A stretch of DNA of 64,000 nt from Cellulomonas sp. APG4 (GCF_009996735.1 NZ_JAACYI010000016.1:29576-93575), one strand, 5' to 3'; positions 44,150 to 53,900 are shown, counted from the stretch's first letter. The notes: generated by a model from the letters alone, not told the origin. A program made the numbers and translations.

Positions 44150-45870
44150 CCGCAACCCCGTCCACCGCCCTTGCCGCCCGCCCGGCACCCGGGGCCGACG
44201 CGGGCCCGGGAGCTCCGCTGCTCCGGGTCGAGAACCTGCGGGTCGGGTTCACGCGCGGCGGCCGCACCACCGACGTCGTCCACGGGATCTCCTTCGCCCT
44301 CGAGGCGGGGCGCTGCCTCGCCGTCGTCGGCGAGTCCGGCTCCGGCAAGAGCGTGACCGCGCGGACCCTGGTCGGCCTCACCGGCGCGGGGGCGAGCGTC
44401 ACCGCCGACCGTCTCGAGCTGGCCGGACGCGACCTCACCGCGCTGCGCCCCCGCCAGTGGCGGGCGGTGCGCGGTGCCGAGGTCGGGTTCGTCCTGCAGG
44501 ACGCGCTCGTCTCGCTCGACCAGCTCCGCACGGTGGGCAACGAGGTGGGCGAACCGCTGCGGCTGCACCGCTGGGGTGACCGTCACCGCCGTGCGCGCCG
44601 GGTGCTCAAGGTGCTCGCCGAGGTCGGGGTGCCCGAGCCCGGGCTGCGGGCCCGGCAGCGGCCCTACGAACTCTCCGGCGGGCTGCGGCAACGTGCGCTG
44701 ATCGCGACGGCGCTGGCTCTGGACCCCGCCCTCGTGGTGGCCGACGAGCCGACGACGGCGCTCGACGTGACGGTGCAGGCCCAGGTGCTCGACCTGCTCG
44801 CGCAGACCAAGGAGCGCGGGAAGGCCGTCCTGCTCATCAGCCACGACCTCGCGGTGGTCGCCCGGCTCGCCGACGAGGTGTGCGTCATGAGGGACGGGGT
44901 GATCGTCGAGGCGGGTCCGGCCGAGCAGGTCCTGCACCGACCGCGGCACCCCTACACACGCACCCTGGTGGATGCCGTGCCGTCCGAGCACACCCGGGGC
45001 ACGCGGCTGTCCTCGGTCCCGGTGACGCTCGCCTCCCACCACGGCGTCACCGCCCGGGAGCGGGCGGGGTCGGCGGCCGCCGACGCGACCGTGCCCGTGT
45101 TGGAGGCGCGCGGGCTCACCAAGCGCTTCCGCGGCCCGGACAAGGTGGACCGCACGGTCGTCGACGGGGTCTCGTTCAGCCTCGGACGCGGACGCACCTT
45201 GGGCATCGTGGGCGAGTCCGGCTCGGGGAAGACGACGACGGCGCGCATGGCCCTCGCGATGCTCACCCCGGACGCGGGGGAGGTGCTGCTGGACGGCGGA
45301 CCCTGGTCCTCGCTGACGTCGCAGGGTCGTCGTCCGTTGCGCCGCCGGGTCGGCGTGGTCTACCAGGACCCGCTGAGCTCGTTCGACCCGCGCTGGAGCG
45401 TCGGCCGCGTGCTCGCCGACGCGATCGGTCGGGCGCCCGCACGGGTCCCGGACCCACGCGCCCGCGCGGTCGAGCTCCTCGAGCTCGTCGGCCTCGGCCC
45501 CGAGCACCTGGACCGGCGGCCCCTGCGACTCTCAGGTGGGCAGCGCCAGCGCGTCGCGATCGCCCGCGCGCTCGCCCCCGAGCCCGACGTCGTCGTGCTC
45601 GACGAACCCGTCTCGGCGCTCGACGTCTCGGTCCAGGCCCAGGTCCTCGACCTGCTCGGGGACCTGCAGCAGGCGCTCGGCGTCGCCTACCTGTTCATCT
45701 CGCACGACCTGGGCGTGATCCGGCACATGAGCCACGACGTCCTGGTGATGCACGGCGGGCGGGTGGTCGAGCACGGCCCCGCCGACGACGTGCTCGCCGA
45801 CCCGCAGCACGAGTACACCCGCGGCCTGCTCGCGGCCGTTCCCCGACTCACGACACCCGGAGGCCCCTGA
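44146..45870 (+). CDS. Fused double ATP-binding protein of peptide-type ABC importer (DppD-DppF-like)
   Basis: A 574-residue protein with two complete nucleotide-binding domains. Domain 1 (about 25-270) has Walker A GESGSGKS, signature LSGGLRQRA and Walker B LVVADEPTTALD. Domain 2 (about 320-560) has GESGSGKTT, LSGGQRQRVA and VVVLDEPVSALD. A Ser/Ala-rich linker near 285-318 joins them. Each domain ends in the HPYTR or HEYTR motif of Opp/Dpp ATPases. Signature 1 (SGGLRQR) is slightly divergent. It energises the two permeases before it; its stop overlaps the next monooxygenase (TGATG). Confidence 0.92.
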   Translation: MTATPSTALAARPAPGADAGPGAPLLRVENLRVGFTRGGRTTDVVHGISFALEAGRCLAVVGESGSGKSVTARTLVGLTGAGASVTADRLELAGRDLTALRPRQWRAVRGAEVGFVLQDALVSLDQLRTVGNEVGEPLRLHRWGDRHRRARRVLKVLAEVGVPEPGLRARQRPYELSGGLRQRALIATALALDPALVVADEPTTALDVTVQAQVLDLLAQTKERGKAVLLISHDLAVVARLADEVCVMRDGVIVEAGPAEQVLHRPRHPYTRTLVDAVPSEHTRGTRLSSVPVTLASHHGVTARERAGSAAADATVPVLEARGLTKRFRGPDKVDRTVVDGVSFSLGRGRTLGIVGESGSGKTTTARMALAMLTPDAGEVLLDGGPWSSLTSQGRRPLRRRVGVVYQDPLSSFDPRWSVGRVLADAIGRAPARVPDPRARAVELLELVGLGPEHLDRRPLRLSGGQRQRVAIARALAPEPDVVVLDEPVSALDVSVQAQVLDLLGDLQQALGVAYLFISHDLGVIRHMSHDVLVMHGGRVVEHGPADDVLADPQHEYTRGLLAAVPRLTTPGGP

Positions 45871-47315
45871 TGACGCGCCCTGACCCCCGACCGATCTCCT
45901 TCAACCTGTTCGAGATGGCGTGCGTCGGCCACATCTCGCACGGGTTGTGGGTGCACCCCGACAACACGCGGGACCGGTTCAACGACATCGACTTCTGGAC
46001 CTCGCAGGCGCGACTCCTCGAGGACGGGCTGTTCGACGCCGTCTTCCTCGCCGACGTGATCGGCACGTACGACGGGTACCGGGGCGGTGCGGAGACCGCC
46101 CTGCGTGAGGCCGTCCAGATCCCGAACAACGATCCGCTCGTGATCATCCCGGCCATGGCGGCCGTGACGAAGCACCTCGGGTTCGCCGCGACGTTCTCGA
46201 CCACCTACGAGCCGCCGTTCGCGTTCGCCCGGCGGGCGAGCACCCTCGACCACCTGACGCGCGGGAGGTTCGGGTGGAACGTCGTGACGTCGTACCTGCC
46301 CAACGCCGCACGCAACTTCGGGCTCGAGGACGAGGTCGAGCACGACACCCGGTACGCGTACGCCGAGGAGTACATGGACGTCGTCTACAAGCTCTGGGAG
46401 GGCTCGTGGGACGACGACGCCGTGGTGGCGGACCGGGCCGGCCACGTCTACACGGACCCGGCCAAGGTGCGATACATCGACCACGTGGGGCCGCGGCACC
46501 GGGTGGCGGGACCGCACCTGTCGCAGCCCTCGCCGCAGCGCACGCCCGTGCTCTTCCAGGCGGGCTCCTCGGGTGCGGGCCGCGCGTTCGGGGCCAGGCA
46601 CGCCGAGGCGATCTTCGTCGGCGGCCACGACCTCGCGTCCTACCGCGACGTGATCACCGACGTGCGCCGGCAGGCGGTCGAGAACGGCCGTGCCGCGGAG
46701 GACGTCAAGGCCTACGCCATGGCGGTGATCATCGTCGGGCGCACCGAGATCGAGGCCCAGCGCAAGGCCGACGAGTTCGCACTGCTGTCGCGTGCCGAGG
46801 GCTACCTCGCGCACGCCGGCGGTGGCGGGATCGACCTCGCCGCCTACCCGCCCCACATGCGCATGGCCGACGTGCTCGAGGCCGAGGCCCGTGCGGGGCG
46901 CGACCACCGCAACCGGACGCGCTTCTACCGCGCCGACGGCACCGTCGCAGACGCCCTGCACGAGATCACGCGGTTCGACCGGCCACCGTTCGTCGCGATC
47001 GGTACCCCGACGCAGGTCGTCGACCGGATCGAGGAGTGGGTCGCGCGCACCGGCCTCGACGGCTTCAACCTGCGCCAGTTCCTCACTCCCGGCACGGCGG
47101 AGGACTTCATCGAGCTCGTCGTCCCCGAGCTGCAGCGACGCGGCCTCTACCGGATCTCCTACGAGGACGGCACGCTGCGCGAGCGGCTCTTCGGTCAGGG
47201 CCGGGCGCGGCTGCCCGGGTCCCACCCGGCCGCGCGGTTCCGCGGCGGGGCGAACCTCGGTGGGTCCCGCACCGCCGCCGACGACCTCGTCCCGACGGGG
47301 GCGGTGGCCGGATGA
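45870..47315 (+). CDS. FMNH2-dependent monooxygenase, NtaA/SnaA/DszA family (copy 3)
   Basis: A 481-residue paralogue with GHISHGLWVHPDN (about 19-31), DFWTSQARLLEDGLFDAVFLADV, LTRGRFGWNVVTSYLPNAARNFG and SPQRTPVLFQAG. It carries an insertion after residue 305 (PHMRMADVLEAEARAG... RTRFYRADGTVADALHEIT) and a roughly 25-residue tail. The overlap with the importer ATPase gene makes co-expression with uptake certain in outline. The substrate is unknown. Confidence 0.88.
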   Translation: MTRPDPRPISFNLFEMACVGHISHGLWVHPDNTRDRFNDIDFWTSQARLLEDGLFDAVFLADVIGTYDGYRGGAETALREAVQIPNNDPLVIIPAMAAVTKHLGFAATFSTTYEPPFAFARRASTLDHLTRGRFGWNVVTSYLPNAARNFGLEDEVEHDTRYAYAEEYMDVVYKLWEGSWDDDAVVADRAGHVYTDPAKVRYIDHVGPRHRVAGPHLSQPSPQRTPVLFQAGSSGAGRAFGARHAEAIFVGGHDLASYRDVITDVRRQAVENGRAAEDVKAYAMAVIIVGRTEIEAQRKADEFALLSRAEGYLAHAGGGGIDLAAYPPHMRMADVLEAEARAGRDHRNRTRFYRADGTVADALHEITRFDRPPFVAIGTPTQVVDRIEEWVARTGLDGFNLRQFLTPGTAEDFIELVVPELQRRGLYRISYEDGTLRERLFGQGRARLPGSHPAARFRGGANLGGSRTAADDLVPTGAVAG

Positions 47316-48517
47316 GCCGCCTGGTGGACCGTTTCGCGGCCGAGCTCGAGGAGATCGGGGCGGGTGCCCTCCGGCGAGAGCTCGATCGCGAGCTCCCGTT
47401 CGGACCCGTGGAGACGCTGCGTGCCGCCGGCATCGGAGCGGTCCGGCTGCCCGTCGCCGCCGGCGGTGCGGGCGCCAGCTTCTCCGAGCTGGTCGAGCTG
47501 CTCGTCGCGCTCGGGCGGGCCGACGCCAACCTGCCCCAGCTGCTGCGCGGGCACGTCGGGTTCGTCGAGCTCGTCCTGACGCCACCACCGCTCGGCCCGG
47601 CGGCGGGTCGGCGCGCCGTCTGGGTCGAGCGGATCGCTTCCGGTGCGCTCGTCGGCAACGCCCAGAGCGAGCGCGGCACCGCCCCGCTGTGGCGTTCGGC
47701 GACGACCGTCGACCGGGCGACGGACGGCTGGACGGTGACCGGGGAGAAGTACTACACGACCGGCACGCTCTTCGCGGACTGGGTCTACACCTCGGGGCGC
47801 CACGGCGAGGACCCCGCCGTGGCGCTCGTCCCGACCGCGCACGCCGGGGTCGAGCGCCGGGACGACTGGGACGGGTTCGGGCAGCGGCTGACCGGCAGCG
47901 GGACCACCGTGCTCCGGGCGGTGCCCGTGGACGAGGACGACGTCGCGGTCGCGCCGCGCCATCTGCTCGGGCCGAGCAGTCAGGCCGCCGTCTTCCAGAC
48001 GGTCCTGCTCGCCACGCTCGCCGGCATCGGGCAACGGGCTCTCGACGACGCCGTGGAGGCCGTCCGCACGCGGCCGCGTGCAGCCTTCACGGCCCTGGTC
48101 CCCGTGCCCGCCGAGGACCCGCAGGTCCAGCAGGTGGTGGGCGAGCTCGCCGGACGGTCGCTCGCCGCCGTCGCGACCGTCCGCGAGGCGGCGCTCGCCG
48201 TCGAGCGCCTGCAGGCCCGTGAGCACCTCGGGACCGCGGACGCGGAGGCGTACGCCGAGGCGGACGCGACCGTCTTCGCGGCGCAGGGCGTCGTCGTCGA
48301 CCTCGTGCTCGGTCTCACCAGCGACCTCTTCCGCGTGGGCGGTGCCTCGCTCACGGCGCGGACGCGGGGCCTCGACCGGCACTGGCGCAACGCCCGGACC
48401 ATCGCCTCGCACAACCCGGAGATCCACCGGGCGCGGATCGTCGGCGAGCACCTGCTGGGTGGTCGACGGCCCGCGGAGTCGGCGAAGCGTGCCCGCGAGG
48501 TCGCCGTGGGCTCGTGA
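47312..48517 (+). CDS. SfnB/DszC-type acyl-CoA dehydrogenase-fold oxidoreductase
   Basis: A 401-residue protein of the acyl-CoA-dehydrogenase fold: RLPVAAGGAGASFSELVELLVALGRADANLPQLLRGH, a flavin segment WTVTGEKYYTTG near 143-154, and a C-terminal RNARTIASHNPEIHRARIVGEHLL. The layout fits class D flavoprotein monooxygenases such as DszC and SfnB, which oxygenate sulfur or act in sulfone and sulfonate use, rather than a fatty-acid dehydrogenase. It is coupled by ATGA to monooxygenase copy 3 and ends the operon. Together with DszA-like enzymes it suggests S-oxygenation before C-S cleavage (inference). Confidence 0.82.
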   Translation: MSRLVDRFAAELEEIGAGALRRELDRELPFGPVETLRAAGIGAVRLPVAAGGAGASFSELVELLVALGRADANLPQLLRGHVGFVELVLTPPPLGPAAGRRAVWVERIASGALVGNAQSERGTAPLWRSATTVDRATDGWTVTGEKYYTTGTLFADWVYTSGRHGEDPAVALVPTAHAGVERRDDWDGFGQRLTGSGTTVLRAVPVDEDDVAVAPRHLLGPSSQAAVFQTVLLATLAGIGQRALDDAVEAVRTRPRAAFTALVPVPAEDPQVQQVVGELAGRSLAAVATVREAALAVERLQAREHLGTADAEAYAEADATVFAAQGVVVDLVLGLTSDLFRVGGASLTARTRGLDRHWRNARTIASHNPEIHRARIVGEHLLGGRRPAESAKRAREVAVGS

Positions 48518-48535
48518 GCCGCGCCTGCGGCGGGG

Positions 48536-48958
48536 TCAGGCGAGACGCGTGCGCACAGGTGTGCTGGCCTCGATCGTCCGCGAGACCGTGCAGCTGTGGT
48601 CGTGCGTGACCTCGAGCGCACGCGGGAGCGCGGCCCGGGCCGCGTCGCCGTCGGGCCCCTCGGGGAAGCGGACCTCGAGCGTGAGGACGATGTCGCGCAG
48701 GATGCTGCCGGTCGCGTCGCGCACCTTGTCGGCCTCGACGGTCGCCGTGAACCGCTCGGGCTCGGCGCGCCGGCTCGTCACGACGTCGACGCCCACGGCC
48801 GTGCAGCCGGCGATCGCCGCGAGCAGCAGCTCCACGGGTGTGAAGTCGGCGCCCTCCCCGCTGCCGAACCGCAGCTCGCCGCCCCGCGCGTTGCGCGCGA
48901 GGTACACCTCCTGCTCGAGCCGCTCGATGGACACGGACCTGCGCACGTCGTCGCTCAT
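48536..48958 (-). CDS. OsmC family peroxiredoxin-like protein
   Basis: A 140-residue OsmC/Ohr-fold protein with both redox cysteines, Cys52 (AIAGCTAV) and Cys123 (HDHSCTVSR). Family members reduce organic hydroperoxides or form sulfur-reactive thiol enzymes. It converges on the organosulfur operon with an 18-base gap, so no terminator stands between them. ATG at 48958; no clear ribosome-binding site. Confidence 0.88.
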   Translation of the reverse strand: MSDDVRRSVSIERLEQEVYLARNARGGELRFGSGEGADFTPVELLLAAIAGCTAVGVDVVTSRRAEPERFTATVEADKVRDATGSILRDIVLTLEVRFPEGPDGDAARAALPRALEVTHDHSCTVSRTIEASTPVRTRLA

Positions 48959-48980
48959 GCGCTGATCCTGCCCCGCCCCT

Positions 48981-49050
48981 CACCGAGTTCGCACCGGCGC
49001 ACCGAGTTCGCACCCCCGGGGGTGCGAACTCGGTGCGGGCGTGCGATCTC
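48981..49050. repeat. Palindromic repeat cluster (direct and inverted copies of a 15-bp unit)
   Basis: The unit CACCGAGTTCGCACC occurs at 48981-48995 and 49000-49014 and, inverted, at 49021-49035. The last two form a perfect 36-bp palindrome at 49000-49035. A degenerate inverted copy (GTGCGATCTCGG) follows at 49040-49051. It lies downstream of the minus-strand MerR gene and may terminate its transcription. Its structure resembles dispersed REP-type elements. Confidence 0.75.
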
Positions 49051-49073
49051 GGCGGGAGGGGGGCAGCCGGCGG

Positions 49074-49856
49074 TCAGCGGGTGCGCTCGACGTGGACACG
49101 CAGGGCGTCGCGGACGAGGACCGCGCCCCGCTCGCCGCCGTAGTTCGCGGCGAACCTCGGGTCGGCGACGTACATGTCGCCCAGCCCGAGCAGGTACTCG
49201 GGTGCGGGCGTCCGGCCGCCCGGCACGCCCGGGTAGGTCGAGAGCCACGCGACGTGACGCGCGGCGAGGGACTGGGCCTCGTCGGACGCGGGGTCCACCG
49301 CGCGTGCGGCGGCGTCCGTCCAGTCGCGGTTGAGCTCGGCCGTGCGTCGCCCGAGCTCGGCCTTCTCCTCCTCGGGGAGCCCGCGCCACCACCTGTCGGA
49401 CTCCGCGTAGGCCCGCGCACCCCAGCGCTCGGTGACCTCGTCCTCGTACTGCGTGTGGTCGAACCCGTCGAACATCTCCTCGGCCATGATCGGCCCTCCC
49501 GTCGTGAGTGCGGTGATCGTCCGCTCGACCGAACGCGCCCTGCGCTCGAGCCGATGCTGCTCGGACCGCAGCTGTCCCAGGTGGTGGCGCAGCGCGTGGA
49601 CCGGGTCCTCGTCCTGCCCGACGACGCGCCCGATCGCGGCCAGGGACAGGCCGAGCGAGCGCAGCACGAGGATCCGCTGGAGCACGAGCAGCTCCGCGCG
49701 TCCGTACCAGCGCTGGCCCCCCGGTCCCACCCGGGACGGCGCGAGCAGCCCGATGGCGTCGTAGTGCCGCAGGGTCCGGCTCGTGGTCCCCGTGAGCCGG
49801 GTGACCTCCTGGATCGGGAGCTCGTCGGCCGGGCCGACGCCGTCCGTCGTCGTCAT
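49074..49856 (-). CDS. MerR family regulator with TipAS-like domain
   Basis: A 260-residue regulator. The N-terminal winged helix (LPIQEVTRLTGTTSRTLRHYDAIGLL, residues about 13-38) is followed by the MerR coiled coil, then from about residue 125 a TipAS-type ligand domain (FDHTQYEDEVTERWG... DRWWRGLPEEEK). TipAS domains bind thiopeptides or other multidrug ligands; the Cys that TipA uses for covalent thiostrepton capture is not evident. ATG at 49856 has AGGAGG. The promoter carries the overlong spacer and dyad typical of MerR autoregulation. Confidence 0.87.
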   Translation of the reverse strand: MTTTDGVGPADELPIQEVTRLTGTTSRTLRHYDAIGLLAPSRVGPGGQRWYGRAELLVLQRILVLRSLGLSLAAIGRVVGQDEDPVHALRHHLGQLRSEQHRLERRARSVERTITALTTGGPIMAEEMFDGFDHTQYEDEVTERWGARAYAESDRWWRGLPEEEKAELGRRTAELNRDWTDAAARAVDPASDEAQSLAARHVAWLSTYPGVPGGRTPAPEYLLGLGDMYVADPRFAANYGGERGAVLVRDALRVHVERTR

Positions 49857-49882
49857 GTGCACCTCCTGTGCGAACCCACCCG

Positions 49883-49913
49883 ACGCTAGGAGTTGACGTC
49901 GCGTCAACCGCAA
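49883..49913 (-). promoter_or_regulatory. MerR-type promoter with 19-bp spacer and dyad operator
   Basis: Minus strand -35 TTGCGG (complement of 49908-49913) and -10 TAGCGT (complement of 49883-49888) are 19 bp apart, the overlong spacing twisted into activity by MerR proteins. The spacer contains the perfect dyad GTTGACG-CGA-CGTCAAC (49892-49908). The divergent NYN gene starts 33 bases away. Confidence 0.7.
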
Positions 49914-49928
49914 GCCCCGGGAGCGCGC

Positions 49929-49934
49929 TACGTT
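49929..49934 (+). promoter_or_regulatory. -10 box for leaderless NYN gene
   Basis: TACGTT lies six bases before the ATG at 49941 and shares the 84-base divergent region with the MerR promoter. Confidence 0.5.
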
Positions 49935-49940
49935 CCTGCC

Positions 49941-50699
49941 ATGACGCCGCGGGCGCGGATCGCGCTGCTCATCGATGCCGACAACGCCTCCCCGCGCGGG
50001 ATCGACGTGATCCTGAACGAGCTGTCGGCGGCGGGGGAGACCAGCATCCGGCGGGCCTACGGGAACTGGACGAAGCCGAGCCTGCGGGGGTGGGCGGACC
50101 TGCTCCTCGAGCGGGCGATCCGACCGATCCAGCAGTACGACTACAGCGCGCGGAAGAACGCGAGCGACATGGCGCTCGTGGTCGACGCGCTCGCGCTGCA
50201 TTACACGGAGAAGCCTGAGGCGTTCGCCATCGTCTCCTCGGACGGCGATTTCACCCCGCTCGTGATGCACCTGCGAGAGCGGGGAGCCTCGGTCTACGGG
50301 TTCGGGGACGACAAGACGCCCGCGCCGTTCAAGAACGCGTGCTCTCGGTTCCTGGTGATGGACAGGCTGGAGGACGATGCAGGTCCGGCCGCAGCCTCCG
50401 CACCGGCAGGGGCCGAGAACCGCACCCGCGCACCTGTGCCGACGTCTCACCTCAAGCAGGACACGGCTCTCGTCACGCTGCTGCGGCGCGCCGTGAAGAG
50501 CGCCGCCGACGAGGCGGGCTGGGCGCGGGTCTCCACCGTCGGGCAGCACATCGCCAACCAGTCGTCGCTCGACCCCCGCAACTACGGCTACCAGAAGCTC
50601 TCGGCGCTGCTCGAGGCCACGGAGCTCTTCGTGATCCGCGACGCCGCGACCTCGACCGTCGCGGTCCGCGACCGCCGTGACGGGAGTGCGACGCGCTGA
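49941..50699 (+). CDS. NYN-domain ribonuclease-like protein with LOTUS/OST-HTH domain
   Basis: A 252-residue protein: NYN (PIN-like) domain at about 1-145 with acidic residues in ALLIDADNAS, NASDMALVVDAL and VSSDGDFTPLV, then a linker and an OST-HTH/LOTUS domain at about 165-245 (LVTLLRRAVKSAADEAGWARVSTVGQHI). The family (LabA/DUF88-like) is predicted to cut RNA, with LOTUS as RNA-binding module. It is divergent from the MerR gene, sharing the control region, and ends directly before the ileS T-box promoter. Confidence 0.85.
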   Translation: MTPRARIALLIDADNASPRGIDVILNELSAAGETSIRRAYGNWTKPSLRGWADLLLERAIRPIQQYDYSARKNASDMALVVDALALHYTEKPEAFAIVSSDGDFTPLVMHLRERGASVYGFGDDKTPAPFKNACSRFLVMDRLEDDAGPAAASAPAGAENRTRAPVPTSHLKQDTALVTLLRRAVKSAADEAGWARVSTVGQHIANQSSLDPRNYGYQKLSALLEATELFVIRDAATSTVAVRDRRDGSATR

Positions 50700-50704
50700 G
50701 CGGG

Positions 50705-50710
50705 TAGCAT
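50705..50710 (+). promoter_or_regulatory. -10 box of the ileS T-box transcript
   Basis: TAGCAT just after the NYN gene stop; transcription would start near 50717, the beginning of T-box stem I. Confidence 0.5.
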
Positions 50711-50716
50711 CGGGCG

Positions 50717-50956
50717 CACAGGCGTCGACCCGGCCATCACCGGCGAGCCTCCGGAAGAACGGGTCGCGCACCGCGAGGTGCGGGGCCTCAGTAGAACCGG
50801 ACGGGTGGGCCCGTCACAGCCTTCGACGAGCGGTCGTCGCACGTGCGGCGGCAAGCGAGGTGGTACCGCGGCGCGGTGCCGTACCGGGGCACTCGGTGCG
50901 GCGCGGGTCGTCCTCGCAGCCAGGCCGGACCGCTCGACACACCTGGAGCACCTCTC
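50717..50956 (+). ncRNA. T-box riboswitch (translational, Ile) upstream of ileS
   Basis: The T-box sequence AAGCGAGGTGGTACCGCGG is at 50853-50871. Stem I is closed by GACCCG (50727-50732) with CGGGTC (50760-50765), and the specifier loop contains ATC (50736-50738), an isoleucine codon. The UGGU part of the T-box would pair with the uncharged tRNA-Ile 3' end. No terminator is apparent before ileS; the leader runs into CTGGAG, the ileS ribosome-binding site, fitting the actinobacterial type that controls translation. Uncharged tRNA-Ile would raise IleS synthesis. Confidence 0.92.
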
Positions 50957-53900
50957 ATGGGCTACCCGCTGCACCGCCCCGACGACGCCGTCGTCCCCGC
51001 CTCCCCGGACCTCCCCGCGCTCGAGCGCGAGGTCCTCGACCACTGGCGCGAGGACGGCACGTTCGCGGCGTCGATCGAGCAGCGCCCCGCGGGCGAGAAC
51101 GGCGCGAACGAGTTCGTCTTCTACGACGGCCCGCCGTTCGCCAACGGCCTGCCGCACTACGGGCACCTGCTGACCGGCTACGCGAAGGACATCGTCGGGC
51201 GCTACCGCACCCAGCGCGGGCAGCGGGTCGAGCGGCGCTTCGGCTGGGACACCCACGGGCTGCCGGCCGAGCTCGAGGCCGAGCGCGTGCTCGGCATCAC
51301 CGACAAGTCGCAGATCGACGAGATGGGCATCGAGTCGTTCAACAAGGCGTGCCGGGAGTCGGTGCTGCGCTACACCGACGAGTGGCAGGACTACGTCACG
51401 CGCCAGGCGCGCTGGGTCGACTTCGAGAACGACTACAAGACCCTCGACCTGTCCTACATGGAGTCCGTGGTCTGGGCGTTCAAGCAGCTCTACGACAAGG
51501 GCCTCGCGTACGAGGGCTACCGCGTGCTGCCGTACTGCTGGCGCGACGAGACGCCGCTGTCCAACCACGAGCTGCGGATGGACGACGACGTCTACGCCTC
51601 GCGGCAGGACCCTGCGCTCACCGTCGGGGTGCGCCTCGAGACCGGCGAGCTCGCGCTCCTGTGGACCACTACGCCCTGGACGCTCCCGTCCAACCTCGCG
51701 CTCGCGGTGGGCCCGGACATCGAGTACGTGACGGTCGTGCCCGACGACGGCCCGCTCGCGGGTGAGAAGGTGCTGCTCGCGGCCTCGCGCCTGGCCGCCT
51801 ACGCCCGGGAGCTGGGCGCCGAGCCGCGCGAGGTCGCACGGGTCGAGGGCCGCGCGCTCGTGGGCCTGCGCTACACCCCGCCGTTCGGCTACTTCGAGGG
51901 TCGGCAGAACGCGCACCGCGTGCTCGCGGGGGACTTCGTGTCGACCGAGGACGGCTCGGGGCTCGTGCACCTCGCGCCCGCGTTCGGCGAGGACGACATG
52001 GCGGTGTGCGACGCTGCGGGCATCGCGCCCGTCGTCCCGGTCGACTCGAAGGGGCGTTTCACCGGCGAGGTCCCCGACTACGCCGGGCTGCAGGTCTTCG
52101 AGGCCAACCCGCGGATCATCGCCGACCTCAAGGCGGGCGGCGGCCCGCTCGCGGCGGTCGCGCCGCCCCAGCGCGCCGTCGTCGTGCGCCACGAGACCTA
52201 CGACCACGCGTACCCGCACTGCTGGCGCTGCCGGAACCCGCTCATCTACAAGGCCGTCTCGAGCTGGTTCGTGCGCGTCAGCGAGTTCAGGGACCGCATG
52301 GTCGAGCTCAACCAGCAGATCACCTGGGTGCCCGAGCACATCCGCGACGGCCAGTTCGGCAAGTGGCTCGCGAACGCGCGTGACTGGTCGATCTCGCGCA
52401 ACCGCTACTGGGGCACGCCCATCCCGGTGTGGGTGAGCGACGACCCCGCCCACCCGCGCACGGACGTCTACGGGTCGATCGCCGAGCTCGAGGCCGACTT
52501 CGGTGTCGAGGTCACGGACCTGCACCGCCCGTTCATCGACGAGCTCACGCGACCCAACCCGGACGACCCGACGGGCCGCTCGACCATGCGGCGCATCCCC
52601 GACGTGCTCGACGTGTGGTTCGACTCGGGCTCGATGCCGTTCGCGCAGGTGCACTACCCGTTCGAGAACGCCGACTGGTTCGAGCACCACTACCCGGGCG
52701 ACTTCATCACGGAGTACATCGGGCAGACGCGTGGCTGGTTCTACACGCTGCACGTGCTCGCGACCGCGCTGTTCGACCGTCCGGCCTTCCGCACGTCCGT
52801 CTCGCACGGGATCGTGCTGGGCTCGGACGGCCGCAAGATGAGCAAGTCGCTGCGCAACTACCCGGACGTCACCGAGGTGTTCGACCGCGACGGCTCGGAC
52901 GCGATGCGCTGGTTCCTCATGGCGAGCCCGATCCTGCGCGGCGGCAACCTGGTCGTCACGGAGGAGGGCATCCGCGAGGGCGTGCGGCAGGTGCTGCTGC
53001 CGCTGTGGAGCACGTGGTACTTCTTCACGCTCTACGCCGGTGCCGCACGCGGGGGCGAGGGCCTGGTCGCGCGTCCGCTCGCGGCCGACGACGTCGCGGG
53101 GCTGCCGGTGATGGACCGGTACCTCCTCGCGCGGACGCGGACGCTCGTCGAGCGCACCACGGCCCAGCTCGAGGCGTACGACGTGCCGGGTGCCTGCGAG
53201 TCGGTGCGCGAGCACCTCGACCTGCTGACCAACTGGTACGTGCGCACGTCGCGGCAGCGCTTCTGGGACGAGGACGAGGCCGCGTTCTCGACGCTCGCGA
53301 CCGCGCTCGAGGTGCTCTGCCGCGTCATGGCCCCGCTCGCACCGCTCACCACCGAGGAGGTGTGGCGGGGCCTCACCGGCGGTCGCAGCGTGCACCTGAC
53401 GGACTGGCCCGCGCTCGAGACGGACGACGTCCGCACCGAGCTGGGCCGCGTGCTGGCGGCCGACGACGCGCTCGTGGCGGCGGTGGACCAGGTGCGCGAG
53501 GTGGTCTCGGCGACGCTCGGCCTGCGCAAGGCGCACGGGCTCCGCGTGCGCCAGCCGCTGCGTGAGCTCGCCGTCGCGGTCCCCGCCCCCGCGGCGATCG
53601 AGCCCTACACCGCACTCATCACGGCCGAGCTCAACGTACGGCACCTCACCCTCGTCGACCTCGCCGAGGTGGGTCTCGACGCCCTCGGCGTGACCCAGCG
53701 CCTCGCGGTCAACGCGCGCGCGGCCGGCCCGCGCCTGGGACGCGCGGTCCAGGACGTCATCCGGGCCGCCAAGGCGGGCGCCTGGCGGACCGAGCCCGAC
53801 GGCGCGGTCGTCGTCACCACGGATGCGGGTGACGTGCCGCTCGAGCCCGCCGAGTACGAGCTCACGACCGTGGTGGCCGACGGCGCCGCAACGGGTGCGG

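Noticed and set aside
48981..49051. CRISPR array
   Set aside because: Copies are inverted and overlapping, spacers are not of constant length, and no cas genes are near.
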